Notes: generated from the letters alone by a model not told the origin. A DNA stretch of 64,000 nt from Actinomycetota bacterium (GCA_009701715.1 WLJO01000001.1:1-64000); one strand, 5' to 3'. Shown: positions 47,266 through 56,508, counted from the stretch's first letter. Translations and numbers: made by a program.

Positions 47266-47313
47266 TCACCGGGTTGCCAGACAAAGCGTCAGGCAACCCG
47301 GTGATTCATTTTT
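47266..47313 (+). terminator. Rho-independent terminator between the two amt-glnK units
   Basis: A perfect 13-bp stem (TCACCGGGTTGCC/GGCAACCCGGTGA) with a 13-base loop is followed by TTCATTTTT. It ends the first amt-glnK transcript, so the second amt must have its own promoter. Confidence 0.85.
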
Positions 47314-47342
47314 CGCACACGTTCCCGAAACAACCCGGAAAC
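47305..47342 (+). promoter_or_regulatory. GlnR-like half-site array upstream of second amt
   Basis: TTCAT (47305), CACAC (47316), GAAAC (47327) and GAAAC (47338) follow the same 11-base step as the other two arrays. The first element overlaps the terminator T-run. It lies 52-89 bases upstream of the amt start. Confidence 0.45.
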
Positions 47343-47393
47343 ACTTCCTTCGTAGTTTGCCGTTGCCCCTTCCCCCGCACCTCGAGGATCGAC

Positions 47394-48641
47394 ATGGACA
47401 TCAATGCTGGAGCCACCGCCTGGGTGCTGATCTCGGCAGGACTCGTACTCTTCATGACACCAGGTCTGGCGTTCTTCTACGCCGGCATGGTCCGCTCGAA
47501 GAACGTGCTCGGAATGCTGATGCAGAACGTGTTCGCCATGGGCCTCATCAGCATCCTCTGGGTGTTCGTGGGCTTCAGCCTCGCCTTCGGCGGGACGAAC
47601 CGGTACATCGGCAACTTCGACTTCGCATTCCTCCGCGGTGTCGTCGGTGACGTGACGAAGGCGGCTGATCTGCCCGGCTACGCAGGAACGCTCGTGGTCC
47701 CGGGCCTTGCCTTCATGGCCTTTCAGATGATGTTCGCCGTCATCACGCCGGCCCTCATCAGTGGGGCGACAGCGGACCGGCTGAAGTTCGGTTCGTACGC
47801 CGTGTTCATCGGCCTGTGGTCGGTACTCGTCTACAGCCCGGTTGCGCACTGGGTGTTCAGCCCGACCGGCTGGCTGTTCCGCCGAGGCGCCCTCGACTTC
47901 GCCGGCGGTTCTGCAATTCACATCAACGCGGGCATTGCGGCACTCGTGCTCACGATGGTGCTCGGGCCGCGTCGTGGGTGGATGAAGGAAGCGATGCCAC
48001 CCCACAACCTCCCGTACACGGTGCTCGGTATGGGCATCCTGTGGTTCGGCTGGTTCGGGTTCAATGCCGGCTCCGCACTCACTGCGGACGGCCTGCCCGC
48101 ACAGGCGCTCGTCAACACCCACCTCGCGGCTGCAGCGGCGATGCTCACGTGGCTCCTCGTCGAGAGACTGATGGCGAAACACGCGACCACCCTCGGAGCC
48201 GCATCCGGTGCTGTTGCCGGTCTCGTGGCAATCACCCCCTGCGCCGGGTACGTCAACTCGATGTCCGCCGTGGCGATCGGGGCGATCGCCGGGATCGTCT
48301 GCTTCCTCTGCCTGAAGCTCAAGTTCGCGCTGAAACTCGACGACAGCCTCGACGTCATCGCCGTCCACCTCGTAGGTGGGCTGCTGGGCTCCCTGCTGCT
48401 CGGATTCTTCGGCGACAAGTCGGCCACCGGGTTCGGCACGGACGGCGTGTTCTTCGGCGGTGGCTGGGGCCTCCTCGCCGATCAGGCCGTAGCAGCTGCC
48501 GCCGTGATCGTGTTCTCCGGTGTGGTGACGTGGATCATCGCCTTCGGCATCGACAAGACGATCGGGCTGCGGGTCTCGGTAGAGGACGAGTTGGTGGGGC
48601 TCGACCAGTCCCAGCACGCCGAAGCCGCATACCAGTCCTGA
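47394..48641 (+). CDS. amt: Ammonium transporter (AmtB-type), second copy
   Basis: A 415-residue ammonium channel without an N-terminal signal extension, closer to E. coli AmtB. FQMMFAVITPALISGATADR carries the Phe gate region, ALDFAGGSAIHINAGIAALV the conserved Asp and first His, and IAVHLVGGLLGSLLLGFFGD the second His. ATG 47394 follows GAGG. It has its own control region and is followed by a second glnK 47 bases downstream. Its divergence from the first Amt suggests separate acquisition or old duplication with different affinity. Confidence 0.95.
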   Translation: MDINAGATAWVLISAGLVLFMTPGLAFFYAGMVRSKNVLGMLMQNVFAMGLISILWVFVGFSLAFGGTNRYIGNFDFAFLRGVVGDVTKAADLPGYAGTLVVPGLAFMAFQMMFAVITPALISGATADRLKFGSYAVFIGLWSVLVYSPVAHWVFSPTGWLFRRGALDFAGGSAIHINAGIAALVLTMVLGPRRGWMKEAMPPHNLPYTVLGMGILWFGWFGFNAGSALTADGLPAQALVNTHLAAAAAMLTWLLVERLMAKHATTLGAASGAVAGLVAITPCAGYVNSMSAVAIGAIAGIVCFLCLKLKFALKLDDSLDVIAVHLVGGLLGSLLLGFFGDKSATGFGTDGVFFGGGWGLLADQAVAAAAVIVFSGVVTWIIAFGIDKTIGLRVSVEDELVGLDQSQHAEAAYQS

Positions 48642-48676
48642 CCACACCGAAATCCTGTCCCACCAATCCTCAGTAG

Positions 48677-49027
<351 letters not shown>

Positions 49028-49041
49028 GTAGAGTTCCGTTC

Positions 49042-50229
49042 ATGACGACGACGGAAACCGCCGCACCCAAGGCCGAGCGCTGGACTGCCCAGTGGAAAGA
49101 ACTGTACGCAGAGGTCATCACGACCGGGTTGTGCACCGGGTGCGCAGGGTGTGTGGTCACCTGTCCGCACGACGTCATCGGCTACGAGCACGAGGAGGGC
49201 AAATACATTCCCTTCCACCTCGAGGAAGAACTCGGCTTCGACAACTGCATCCACGGCGAGAAGGGCTGCACCACGTGCACCCGTGCGTGCCCCCGCTTCC
49301 GCGCGTGGGAGCCGGCGGCGGACATGCACCTGTACGGGCGTCTTCGTGAGCCCGACGAGATGGCGGGCATCTGGCGCCAACTGCTGCTTACCAAGGCGGC
49401 CGACGACAGCGTGAACGAGGTCGGCCAAGACGGCGGCTTCGTCTCCGCAATGCTTCTGTGGCTCATGAAGAACGACTACATCGACGGAGCGCTCGTGAGC
49501 GGCGTGGAAGCCGACGATGCGTGGAAGGCCAAGCCGGTGCTTGCCCGCACCCCCGAGGACGTGATGGCAACGGCAGGCAGTCGCTACACCTACTGCGCCA
49601 ACCCGCTTGCGCTCCGGGAAGCCAAGGAGGCCGGGCTGAACCGCCTCGCCCTGGTGGGTATGGGCTGCCAGACCTCGTCGCCGCCGACGATGTGGGACCG
49701 CAAGGCCGGCAAGGTGTCCAAGCCATTCCACTTCACCATCGGCCTGCTCTGCTCGAAGACCTTCGACGATGCGATCTTCCCCGAGCTCTTCGAGGCCAAG
49801 TACGGCCTGAAGAAGCAGGACATGGTGAAGATGAACATCAAGGGCGCCTTCCAGATCTGGATGAAAGACGGCTCGTTCCACGAGATTGACCTCAAGGAGT
49901 GCCACAAGTGGACGCGGGAGGGCTGCAAGAGTTGCCCGGACTTCGCCGCCGAGCATTCCGACATCGCAACGGGTGGCATCGGCAAGGACAACAACTGGAC
50001 GCTCACGATCGTGCGCACCGAACTCGGCGAGGAAGTCATCAACCGGATGATCGCCGACGGGGTCATCATCGCGAAGCCCGCCCAGGAGGACGAGGTGGCG
50101 ATGAAACTGCTGCGCACCCTGTCGATCGTGAGCCGCCGCCGCTGGCCCGAGTGGGCCGACAAGGCACCGTCGGTCGGCGTCCCGCCGCCGAAGAAGAAGG
50201 CAGACGGCACGGCGCCCGCCGCTCACTGA
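49042..50229 (+). CDS. FrhB-family iron-sulfur protein (F420 hydrogenase/dehydrogenase beta-subunit-like)
   Basis: A 395-residue protein. A Cys-rich ferredoxin-like region lies at residues about 30-85 (GLCTGCAGCVVTCP and GCTTCTRACPR). The FrhB N- and C-terminal domains follow, with NEVGQDGGFVSAML, LVGMGCQTSSP, the conserved Cys in IGLLCSKTF, and CKSCPDFAAEHSDIATGGIG. Family members couple F420 or FAD to iron-sulfur electron transfer in hydrogenases, sulfite reductases and archaeal glutamate synthase. Position directly after glnK suggests a nitrogen-linked redox role such as reductant supply for glutamate synthesis. That link is inference. Confidence 0.85.
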   Translation: MTTTETAAPKAERWTAQWKELYAEVITTGLCTGCAGCVVTCPHDVIGYEHEEGKYIPFHLEEELGFDNCIHGEKGCTTCTRACPRFRAWEPAADMHLYGRLREPDEMAGIWRQLLLTKAADDSVNEVGQDGGFVSAMLLWLMKNDYIDGALVSGVEADDAWKAKPVLARTPEDVMATAGSRYTYCANPLALREAKEAGLNRLALVGMGCQTSSPPTMWDRKAGKVSKPFHFTIGLLCSKTFDDAIFPELFEAKYGLKKQDMVKMNIKGAFQIWMKDGSFHEIDLKECHKWTREGCKSCPDFAAEHSDIATGGIGKDNNWTLTIVRTELGEEVINRMIADGVIIAKPAQEDEVAMKLLRTLSIVSRRRWPEWADKAPSVGVPPPKKKADGTAPAAH

Positions 50230-50265
50230 CGCATCGGGCCCGGTGTGTGCCCGCCCGGAATCCGT

Positions 50266-50574
50266 TCAGGCCGAGGATGTAGTCGGCTGGGCGGTGCGTC
50301 CGACACCACAGGCAATGGCGATCTCGCCCACCCGCGCGGCCTGGGCGTCACTCAACTCGTTTCCTCTCGTCAGCGGTTCGAGTGCATCGTCACTCAGTTC
50401 GCCGAAGAACCGGTCGATGACACAGCCAGCCTCCCGCTGCGTGAGCCCGAGTTCGCTGACATACGTGCGCACCCATCGATCCCGCGTCTGGTCCCGGGTG
50501 TTCCGCACCGCACCGCAGGAGCAGAGCGCTGCAACGAGCGCTACTGCCAGGAGGGGGTTGCGACATCGGGCCAC
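50266..50574 (-). CDS. Small lipoprotein of unknown function
   Basis: A 102-residue protein. Signal peptide VARCRNPLLAVALVAALCSC ends in a lipobox (ALCSC). The remainder is helical with SELGLTQREAGCVIDRFFGE and ends in a short Ala/Thr tail. It starts at GTG 50574. It follows the polysaccharide deacetylase gene by 37 bases on the same strand. Confidence 0.6.
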   Translation of the reverse strand: MARCRNPLLAVALVAALCSCGAVRNTRDQTRDRWVRTYVSELGLTQREAGCVIDRFFGELSDDALEPLTRGNELSDAQAARVGEIAIACGVGRTAQPTTSSA

Positions 50575-50611
50575 CCGGCGCAGCGTACCGGCGGGTGATC
50601 GCCCCGATTCC

Positions 50612-51496
50612 CTACGGCGCCACCGATGTGGTTGTGGTTGTGGTTGTGGTCGTCGTTGTGGTCGTCGTGGTGGTGGTCGTCGTGGTCGTGGGCAACGGGG
50701 GCAGTGCCGTACGCGTCCGCCGGCTGTTCGGCACATTCGTGAGCGCGGAGAGCGGCACGATGCGGTACCCGTGCGCGAGCAGGATCGGAATCGCCTCTCG
50801 CAGTGCCTGCAACGTGGTCCTGCGCTGCAGGTGCCCGATCCCGATTGCTGAGCCCCTCGTGCGCGCGGTCTTGGCCAGCCCGAGGATGCGACCCCGGGTG
50901 TACTTCACGTCTGCGGTGCTGTCGAGGAAACTGTTGTTGATGCGCGAAGGCATCCCTGCCTCGAGCGCAGCGGCGTAGCCCACAGTGTCCGGCACGGTGA
51001 TGCTGTCCATGAAGAAGAGTCGGTGGAGGTTCAGCCGGGCCATCACTGCCCTCATCGCCCGCACGTTGGTGGTGCTGCCCATATGGTTATTCGCGCCGAC
51101 TGCGCCGGGCACCGACGCCACCGCGCGGTCCACCCAGTCATCCATCTGTTCCTGCTTCCACCCCGGGGAGAGGAACCAACCCCCGGGCCGCGATCGCCGG
51201 ACACGGATCGGCAGATGGATGATCGACTCCCCACCTGCTGCGATCACCTTCGCCGACGCGCGCGCACTGCCGTCGGAGAACGGGAAAACCGCATAGGTGA
51301 TCGGTGCATCCAGCAACCTTAGGAACGCCTCGAGATTCCTGCCGTCCACGACGTCGTCGATCACGATGGCGATCACGGCACCGTTCCCGTCGGGGATCGC
51401 CGCAGCCTCGACAACGTTCGGTGCAACCGGGATAACCATCCCGACGAGCGCCCCGAGGAGACCGAGGCGGCTGAGTGTCCGGGCACTGCGCTTCAT
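50612..51496 (-). CDS. Divergent polysaccharide deacetylase family protein with poly-Thr tail
   Basis: A 294-residue secreted or anchored protein. The signal sequence MKRSARTLSRLGLLGALVGM leads to an Ala-rich cleavage region. The NodB-like fold of the YibQ/divergent branch follows, with IAIVIDDVVDGRN, IIHLPIRVRR, GANNHMGSTTN and GIGHLQ. The canonical metal triad is only partly recognisable. The C-terminus carries 21 consecutive threonines, a likely disordered or O-glycosylated wall spacer. It probably acts on cell-wall or exopolysaccharide N-acetyl groups or binds them. ATG 51496 was chosen for the signal peptide. Confidence 0.82.
   Translation of the reverse strand: MKRSARTLSRLGLLGALVGMVIPVAPNVVEAAAIPDGNGAVIAIVIDDVVDGRNLEAFLRLLDAPITYAVFPFSDGSARASAKVIAAGGESIIHLPIRVRRSRPGGWFLSPGWKQEQMDDWVDRAVASVPGAVGANNHMGSTTNVRAMRAVMARLNLHRLFFMDSITVPDTVGYAAALEAGMPSRINNSFLDSTADVKYTRGRILGLAKTARTRGSAIGIGHLQRRTTLQALREAIPILLAHGYRIVPLSALTNVPNSRRTRTALPPLPTTTTTTTTTTTTTTTTTTTTTSVAP
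50628..50690. repeat. GTN triplet microsatellite encoding 21 Thr
   Basis: Twenty-one consecutive GTG/GTT/GTC triplets on the plus strand encode the poly-Thr end of the deacetylase on the minus strand. Mixed codons suggest selection for the residue rather than pure slippage, although the length could vary. Confidence 0.9.
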
Positions 51497-51547
51497 GATC
51501 GGGCACTGTACCGGGGGCATCACGACGCTCTCGGTACGCTCGGATGG

Positions 51548-52309
51548 GTGACCGACGACGATCTGAGCCTCGACAGGCTCACCGCAGACGTCTCGGTTTT
51601 CCAGCGCAAGAAAGGTCATCGCTTCTCGTCGGACGACATGGTGACGGCGTGGACCGCCCTGCAGGTGTGCCCGACACCTGCCCGCGCGCTGGACCTCGGG
51701 TGCGGGCTCGGCTCGGTGCTTCTGCACCTTGCGTGGTCGGTGCCAGCCGCGACCCTCGTGGGCATCGAGGCACAGGAGGTGTCGTTCGATTTACTCGAGC
51801 GCAACGTGGCCCACAACTCACTCGCACATCGCGTCACAGTGCACCTCGGTGACTTCCAGGACCCAACCGTGCGGCTCGCTGCGGGCAGTGGGTTCGGGCT
51901 CGTCACCGGAACCCCGCCGTATTTCCCGGCGGGCACGGCGAGCGACGCTGCCGACGAGCAGCGCATGCGCGCCCGAATGGAAACACGCGGCGGCATCGAG
52001 GCGTACGTGGGGGCGGGGGCGGCGTTGATGGCCGACGACGGTTGGCTGGTGCTGTGTGGCGACTCGGACGCGGATACTCGGCTGCACGGCGCAGCGGTGG
52101 AGCACGGGCTGTACCTCTGGGGAAGGGTGGTCTTCGTCCCCCGCTCGGGCCGACCGCCGCTGTTCTCCGTGTGGTGTCTGCGCAAGACGCCAACCGAGTT
52201 GCTGGTGCTCGACCGAGTGCTCACACCGAGGGACCTGGCGGGAAACCGCACTGCCGACGCACGGATGTTGCGGGCATTCTCCGGCTTCCCGGAGGCGGGC
52301 ACGGCCTAG
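51548..52309 (+). CDS. TrmN6-like adenine-N6 methyltransferase
   Basis: A 253-residue Rossmann-fold methyltransferase. The lead-in FQRKKGHRFSSDDMVTAW is characteristic of the YfiC/TrmN6 group. Motif I is LDLGCGLGSVLLHLAW, and motif IV is VTGTPPYFPAG, an NPPY-type signature for amino-group methylation. The expected target is A37 of tRNA1(Val), although related enzymes methylate other RNA or protein sites. It starts at GTG 51548. Its 3' end overlaps the convergent sulfotransferase by 4 bases. Confidence 0.82.
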   Translation: MTDDDLSLDRLTADVSVFQRKKGHRFSSDDMVTAWTALQVCPTPARALDLGCGLGSVLLHLAWSVPAATLVGIEAQEVSFDLLERNVAHNSLAHRVTVHLGDFQDPTVRLAAGSGFGLVTGTPPYFPAGTASDAADEQRMRARMETRGGIEAYVGAGAALMADDGWLVLCGDSDADTRLHGAAVEHGLYLWGRVVFVPRSGRPPLFSVWCLRKTPTELLVLDRVLTPRDLAGNRTADARMLRAFSGFPEAGTA

Positions 52310-53235
52310 CGAACGGGGCGAATCTGCTTCACCCGTCGTACTGCGGCAGCAGCGAGTTGCCCGGCGCCGTATCGTCCGCCGCGCTGCAGTGAGATCTGCC
52401 GGTGCTGCTGGTCAACGAGGCAGAACACGTCCGAGAATCGGTCCGCCCGGTCACGCATCATCTCGATCAGGCTGAACTCGTTCGGTGCGATCGGGTAAGG
52501 CGGTGCAACGTCGGCGAACACCCTGGCGGGGTACGAGAAGCGCCGGAAGTCGCTTGTGTATACGCGGTCAACGATCGCGGCAGTCTCGCTGTCGTACAAC
52601 CGCTCCGCGTCGAGTCGAGGGCTCGAGTTCCGTGACCGACCGAGGACAATGCGTTCGCGGTGTGGCCCGCTGGACCGGAGGAACACGAGGAAGTCGTTGA
52701 GGCCGGCAAGGTCCAGCACGTGCGTGTAGGGCATCGTGTCGATCTCCAGCACGTCACCCTGCGCGCTGAAGTGCAGGTCCGCCAGCACCGCCGGGTCGTC
52801 CTCCAACCGCCGCACGAAACGCCGGAACGCACTTCCGTAGTCCCGATCGCTGCCGAACTGCTCATCAAGAATGGGGCTCAGGGCACTCGGCATGCCGAAC
52901 ACCACCCGGTTCAGCCACGCACTCACGATTCGTTCGTAGGGGGACCGGGTCACGCAGAAGCGGATCCAGTCCGGGCTCGTCAACGCCTCGCGGCGCTCGT
53001 CCTCACTCACGAGCCCGAGCACGCCCAGACCGTGGACGCTCGGGTCGTGAATCGTCAGGTCCGTAGTCGGCTCGGGGGACACGGAGATCCCGCTCGACAA
53101 GGTCGACTCGGCCGACGCCAGCGCCCACTTAATCGTCGTACAGGCCACCTTGGGTGTCGGCACGAAGAGCACCTTGGCCCTCCGGGCGAGCACCGCGTTC
53201 CAGTAGGCGAAATCGCCGAGTTCCTTCGCTGACAT
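52306..53235 (-). CDS. Sulfotransferase family 2 protein
   Basis: A 309-residue enzyme with PAPS-binding motifs: the 5'-phosphosulfate loop VPTPKVACTTIKWAL near residue 30 and the 3'-phosphate motif FCVTRSPYERIVSAWLNRV near residue 95. The C-terminal half is typical of carbohydrate sulfotransferases of this family. It would add sulfate to a glycan or glycolipid. ATG 53235 is adopted. A short tandem duplication of GCTTCCTTGCTCACT lies just upstream, at 53271-53300. Confidence 0.87.
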   Translation of the reverse strand: MSAKELGDFAYWNAVLARRAKVLFVPTPKVACTTIKWALASAESTLSSGISVSPEPTTDLTIHDPSVHGLGVLGLVSEDERREALTSPDWIRFCVTRSPYERIVSAWLNRVVFGMPSALSPILDEQFGSDRDYGSAFRRFVRRLEDDPAVLADLHFSAQGDVLEIDTMPYTHVLDLAGLNDFLVFLRSSGPHRERIVLGRSRNSSPRLDAERLYDSETAAIVDRVYTSDFRRFSYPARVFADVAPPYPIAPNEFSLIEMMRDRADRFSDVFCLVDQQHRQISLQRGGRYGAGQLAAAAVRRVKQIRPVR

Positions 53236-53368
53236 CTCGTCCAGACTATGCGGGAGGCACCCGTCAGCCTGCTTCCTTGCTCACTGCTTCCTTGCTCACT
53301 GCACGGCTGTAGGTCAGCGTTGAGTGCCGCTCAGCACGCCACCGCTGGCGAAGTGAACCGGCCATGTT

Positions 53369-54233
53369 CTACTCCTCGCCGCTCGCGTCGTGATCGACGG
53401 CAGCTGCGACGACGTCGAGGAGGAGCCGCTCGACCGGAAGAGCTGACTGAGCGTCACGGGGAAGGTCGGCCAAGGTGTAGCCGGCGACCGCCATCGGTGT
53501 GGCGACGCCCGACAGCGCGTATCTCACCACGACATCGCTTCGCGTTCGGCACAGCAACAGCCCGATCGTGGCCGCCTCGTGCTCCGTGCGAAGTTGGTCG
53601 TCTACGACGTTGACGTAGAAGTTCAGCTTGCCGGCTGCCTCCGGCGTGAACACCGAACGCTTCAACTTGACCACCACGTATCGCTTCGTCGGGATGTGGA
53701 AGAAGAGCAGGTCGATGAAGAAGTCGTCGTCGCCGACGAGGAGCGCGTACTGGCGTCCGACAAATGCAAACCCCTGTCCGAGCTCGAGGAGGAAGCGCTC
53801 GACCTGTTCGATCAACGCGTTCTCCAACATCCGCTCCGTCGCCTGGGTCGACAGGTCGAAGGGGCTGCACCACTGCGAAGGTGCAACTTCGACATGATCT
53901 GGGCAGCGAGCACGTTGCGCGACCATCCATAGGTGATCGCCTGGTCTGCGTACCAGACCCGGTCAGACGGAGCGTCGAGGGCCGAGAGCAACTCCACGTT
54001 GTGACCCCACGGAAGTTGTGCAATGAGTCGTTGCACAACCTCGACGTCAGGCCACGCCTCGGCGAACGAGCGCATGTAGTGCAGATTCCGCCGGCCGTGC
54101 CCGCCAGTACAGCTCCACCAATTCTCGGTTGACCGCAAGCGCGGCTCGCGTCCGCGCCGATTGCACTTCCACCGTAGTTCCGGTTCACTCGTTCGAGCAG
54201 AACGGCGTAGCCACGCATCTCAAGTTCCGACAT
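53369..54233 (-). pseudogene. Decayed DUF1016 (YhcG-type PD-(D/E)XK) nuclease gene
   Basis: Pieces of one gene lie in order but in different frames. The start is MSELEMRGYAVLLERV at 54233. ARTRAALAVNRELVELYW follows in a shifted frame. Next comes an apparent deletion of the segment that normally links to RNLHYMRSFAEAWPDVEVVQ (54.08 kb), then QLPWGHNVELLSALD and YGWSRNVLAAQIMSKLH. Another shift near 53.88 kb leads to the C-terminal nuclease frame with GFAFVGRQYALLVGDDDFFI. The nuclease strand reads VVVKLKR where active relatives have an E-x-K. It is non-functional as a whole, although the last 185 codons form an intact frame. Confidence 0.82.
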
Positions 54234-54380
54234 GTCGCAACGCTCCTGAGTCCAGGGGACTTCGAGGAGCGCCAAGCGGGCACTCGATCGCCGCGCCAAA
54301 CCACTGCACCAACAGACTCGATAACCCGGCACCGGACAGATGTCCATCCTCGGGTAGTGGGCTGCACCCTTGGAAACCTA

Positions 54381-55253
54381 TTGCGCATCCAACATAGCGA
54401 ACCGGGCTATCCTGAGCGCATCGTAGGAGCACCTCGGACAACCGACAAACGTAGGTCGACGGTTCCGCGGGATCTGCCGGACTGGTTGATCTCGCACGGC
54501 AGACACTGGATCACGACCGATGAGATCGCGGCGACCCTCGCGATCGCGGTGGAACAGGTTCCACCCATCGTCGCGCGGCTACGACGTGCCGGCCGGATGT
54601 TCTCTCCTACGCGTGGTGGGTACGTACCGATCCCGGCCGAGTACCGGTCGTGGCGTGCGGTGCCGGCGAGCCACTTCATCGATTCGATGATGCGGTACCT
54701 CGGCCACGAGTACTACGTCGGGTATCTGTCCGCTGCCGAGGTCCACGGCGCAGCCCACCAACGACCGCAGGTCTTCCAGGTGATCACCGACGCCCGTCTG
54801 AACGACCGCAGCTTCGACCGAGTGACCATTGAGTTCACAACATCAGCGAAAACCGGCACGCGCCCGACCACCACCGTCAACACACCGACCGGCACGATAA
54901 AGGTCTCTGTCCCTGAGATCACGGTGCTCGACCTCGTGGCCAGCCCCGCGCATGGCGGTGGCCTGTCCAACATCGCCACAGTTCTGGGTGGACTGCTCGG
55001 TGATGGACTGCTCGACGTTGCACGCCTTGCCCAGCTCGCCACGGACTACCCGGCCGCCGTGTCACAGCGCACTGGGTGGCTAGTCGAGCGCGTCGCAACT
55101 GAAGTCGGCGTCGAGGTCGATCTTGCTCCGCTCGACGCCATCGCACGGGCCCGTCTCAAGCCGACGCCGTTGGCGGCCGCCGGCTCACGGACCGGACCGT
55201 TCAACGAGCGCTGGAACATTGTTGTCAACACCGACGTCGAGCCCGACCTGTGA
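54381..55253 (+). CDS. abiEi: Type IV antitoxin, AbiEi family
   Basis: A protein of about 290 residues. The N-terminal winged helix (PRDLPDWLISHGRHWITTDE, then IVARLRRAGRMFSPTRGGYV) and the C-terminal AbiEi domain are intact, with YVGYLSAAEVHGAAHQRPQV and VSVPEITVLDLVASP. It neutralises AbiEii and represses the operon. No ATG or GTG lies just before the PRDLPDWL start. In-frame options are GTG 54357, TTG 54381 and TTG 54486; TTG 54381 is a compromise. It overlaps abiEii by 4 bases (GTGA). Confidence 0.82.
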   Translation: MRIQHSEPGYPERIVGAPRTTDKRRSTVPRDLPDWLISHGRHWITTDEIAATLAIAVEQVPPIVARLRRAGRMFSPTRGGYVPIPAEYRSWRAVPASHFIDSMMRYLGHEYYVGYLSAAEVHGAAHQRPQVFQVITDARLNDRSFDRVTIEFTTSAKTGTRPTTTVNTPTGTIKVSVPEITVLDLVASPAHGGGLSNIATVLGGLLGDGLLDVARLAQLATDYPAAVSQRTGWLVERVATEVGVEVDLAPLDAIARARLKPTPLAAAGSRTGPFNERWNIVVNTDVEPDL

Positions 55254-56029
55254 TCCCCGCCGCGTACGTCACCGAGTGGGGCAACACGGTTGGTTGGCCG
55301 ACCGTCGATCAGGTCGAGCAAGACCTTGTGCTCTCCCGGCTGATCATCGAAATCGCCAACGACGCCTACCTCGGCAACGAGTTGATGTTCAGAGGCGGCA
55401 CATGCCTCCACAAACTGCATCTCAACCGGGCGCGGCGTTACAGCGAGGACCTCGACTACGTACGCCGCAGCGAGGGCGGCATCGGCGTGCTCCTCGACGC
55501 CGTCCGAGCGATCGCCGACCGTCTCGACATGAGCGTCACGACGAACATCACGTCGTTTCCCAAGCTTCGACTGCGCGCCCCGTTCACATCAGGCAACGGG
55601 ACGATGAGCGTGAAGATCGAGGTGAACACCTACGAACGCTCGCCGGCGCGTGAACTCGTTCAGGTGCCGTACACGGTGAACAGCCAGTGGTACCAAGGAA
55701 GCGCCGAAGTGCAGACCTTTGCCGTCGCCGAACTCGTCGCAACCAAGATCCGTGCGCTGTTCCAACGATCCAAAGGCCGCGACCTCTTCGACCTCTGGCT
55801 CGCGCTGACCGAACTCGCCGTTCCACCAGCCGACATCATCGAGTGCTTCGCCCCGTACCGACCCGACAAGCACACAGCAGCGCTCGCCGAACAGAACCTT
55901 CGGGCCAAACTCGCCGACCTCAGCTTCCGCCACGACCTCGACCAACTCAGTAGCACACGCCAGTTCGCGTATGACATCGACGACGCAGCTGAACTCGTCA
56001 TCGACCAACTTCTCCGACGACTCGCCTGA
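55250..56029 (+). CDS. abiEii: AbiEii toxin (nucleotidyltransferase fold)
   Basis: A 259-residue toxin of the AbiEii/AbiGii family. Nucleotidyltransferase motifs are present: LMFRGGTCLHKLHL, RRYSEDLDYVRR (catalytic Asp pair), then VAELVATKIRALFQRSKGRD and LFDLWLALTEL. Family members block growth or phage production by modifying tRNA or another substrate with nucleotides. It starts at GTG 55250, overlapping the antitoxin stop. The pair sits 215 bases from tRNA-Arg, a common place for defence genes. Confidence 0.9.
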   Translation: MIPAAYVTEWGNTVGWPTVDQVEQDLVLSRLIIEIANDAYLGNELMFRGGTCLHKLHLNRARRYSEDLDYVRRSEGGIGVLLDAVRAIADRLDMSVTTNITSFPKLRLRAPFTSGNGTMSVKIEVNTYERSPARELVQVPYTVNSQWYQGSAEVQTFAVAELVATKIRALFQRSKGRDLFDLWLALTELAVPPADIIECFAPYRPDKHTAALAEQNLRAKLADLSFRHDLDQLSSTRQFAYDIDDAAELVIDQLLRRLA

Positions 56030-56244
56030 TTGCTCTCTGGTGCCACCGGCGGCGCGTCGGTCCGCCCTCTCCAGTTGAGGACCCCGTCAGTGCCTCGAGT
56101 TGGCTGAGGCGATCGTCATCCTTGGCGGCCCTCTTCCCCAGCCTTCCCAATCAGGGCGAGGAATGGCCGTCAATCAAACCACACGGTCCCGATGAGAATC
56201 TATCCGAGATACTTCATATTGCCTGCTCAAGACTACTTTCTTGG

Positions 56245-56317
56245 CGCCCCCGGTAGGAATCGAACCTACGACCTGCGGTTTAGGAAACCGTTGCTCTATC
56301 CACTGAGCTACGGAGGC
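56245..56317 (-). tRNA. tRNA-Arg (anticodon CCU)
   Basis: A 73-base cloverleaf on the minus strand. It has acceptor GCCTCCG/CGGGGGC, D-stem GCTC/GAGC, anticodon loop TTCCTAA (anticodon CCT, reads AGG), T-arm CGTAGG...CCTACC with TTCGATT, and discriminator G. One A-C mismatch closes the anticodon stem. Its 5' end directly abuts the end of a transposon, so its natural upstream promoter region has been replaced. Confidence 0.94.
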
Positions 56318-56508
56318 GGGGAGTGTTCCGAATCCCCTTCCGAAATGGTCGGGGAGGGTCAGTGCACTCGGTGAGAGAGGGTATCGGCACGCTCCGGTGG
56401 CTGGCGAGGCCGGTCGAGGGGACTCGGGGCGGCTCGAGGGTGTTGAGGTCCGCGGCGGGCCGGCGTGGTGTCGGCTGATCAGGTCAGGCGTCGAGCGGTT
56501 TGCGCTGT
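56310..56508. repeat. Transposon end, copy A of a ~200-bp imperfect direct repeat
   Basis: This stretch runs from the tRNA-Arg 5' end through the 3' end of the 531-residue transposase. It recurs at 63213-63430 with the same order of features. The first 22 bases are identical, and a block of about 45 bases beginning GCACTCGGTGAGAGAGGG is also identical. It is interpreted as the terminus of a transposon family. Confidence 0.8.

Noticed and set aside
50628-50690. GT-rich run as a G-quadruplex or regulatory microsatellite
   Set aside because: It is in frame inside the deacetylase gene and encodes threonine with mixed codons; no G-tract pattern of four G-runs is present.
53271-53300. Two copies of GCTTCCTTGCTCACT as an operator for the sulfotransferase
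   Set aside because: A 15-base perfect duplication with no dyad symmetry and poor promoter context; more likely replication slippage.
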